Shown: positions 6,589 to 6,695 of the stretch, one piece after another
How the letters are laid out: each line of letters opens with the position of its first letter
How positions within the stretch are numbered: the first letter of the stretch is position 1
NCBI GenBank assembly: GCA_937888735.1
Contig: CALASN010000147.1
Span: 1-6,695 of the forward strand
Reading direction: 5' to 3'
From: UBA5499 sp002426275
GTDB taxonomy: Bacteria > Bacillota > DTU084
Length of the DNA stretch: 6,695 bases
The notes under the pieces: model-generated
What the model was told of the DNA's origin: nothing
Databases searched by the model: none
What the model saw: the letters and a program-made list of their open reading frames with translations, nothing else
Position numbers and translations under genes: made by a program

Positions 6589-6695
6589 TTATAGAAAAAC
6601 GCCTTTGCGCAATTCCTTCAAGGAATCGCGCAGCCTCTTCGTGCCCTCTTTCCCGAATTGATAGACAGAAAAACATTCGTTATAATGGAAAGAGG
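6589..6695 (-). CDS. 3' end of an unidentified gene entering from the right edge
   Basis: In the frame ending at the TAA (6589-6591), 34 codons are open to the window edge, ending in a charged amphipathic tail, FGKEGTKRLRDSLKELRKG followed by VFL. This looks like a genuine protein C-terminus, such as the last helix of a cytoplasmic enzyme. A strong hairpin follows at once. The product cannot be identified. Its position and strand suggest another member of the polysaccharide locus. The frame is short, so a chance open frame is possible. Confidence 0.45.
   Translation of the reverse strand, partial: SFHYNECFSVYQFGKEGTKRLRDSLKELRKGVFL
6606..6632 (-). repeat. 11-bp hairpin with 5-base loop near the end of the upstream frame
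   Basis: The minus-strand RNA can pair TGCGCGATTCC with GGAATTGCGCA (one G-U pair) around TTGAA. Five T residues (6595-6599) follow after a 6-base gap. It resembles an intrinsic terminator with an offset U-tract, and it overlaps the last codons of the preceding frame. Confidence 0.4.

Noticed and set aside
6299..6676. 125-codon minus-strand frame at the right end
   Set aside because: It crosses both hairpins and overlaps the GT4 N-terminus in another frame, and its residues look non-coding. The frame ending at 6589 gives a more protein-like C-terminus.

Overview
The window looks like part of a surface-polysaccharide locus in a bacterium that probably has an outer membrane. Every gene I can support lies on the minus strand. 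Read in the direction of transcription (right to left), it starts with the 3' tail of an unidentified gene at the right edge and a hairpin. Next come an intact GT4 glycosyltransferase (5227-6393) and a short truncated reading frame right behind it (5055-5222). Degenerate transposase debris follows (about 4137-5070), then an intact 745-codon fusion enzyme (1506-3743).

The fusion joins a UDP-glucuronate 4-epimerase-like SDR protein to a UDP-glucose 6-dehydrogenase. Together these two activities would turn UDP-glucose into UDP-galacturonate by way of UDP-glucuronate. The GT4 enzyme could use such a sugar nucleotide, or another one, to build a glycan. That link rests on proximity only.

The left part (1-1505) is a different context. 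It holds a msrA (peptide-methionine sulfoxide reductase A) pseudogene broken by frameshifts and deletions, with what looks like its old promoter still upstream. Beyond it, a GTG-started gene running off the left edge encodes a signal peptide followed by a beta-barrel-like sequence. That gene has an excellent sigma70-type promoter overlapped by a Fur-box-like sequence, suggesting an iron-regulated outer-membrane protein.

I cannot fix the taxon. The predicted outer-membrane protein, ISAs1-type transposase remnants and short-type Ugd would fit anaerobic diderm lineages such as Negativicutes or Spirochaetota, but this is only a guess. The overall picture is a glycan locus eroding through IS insertion and gene decay, with its main enzymes intact. 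No tRNA, rRNA, CRISPR array or known defence system is visible. The most distinctive item is the in-frame epimerase-dehydrogenase fusion, which still carries what looks like the old ribosome-binding site and start codon of the second gene.
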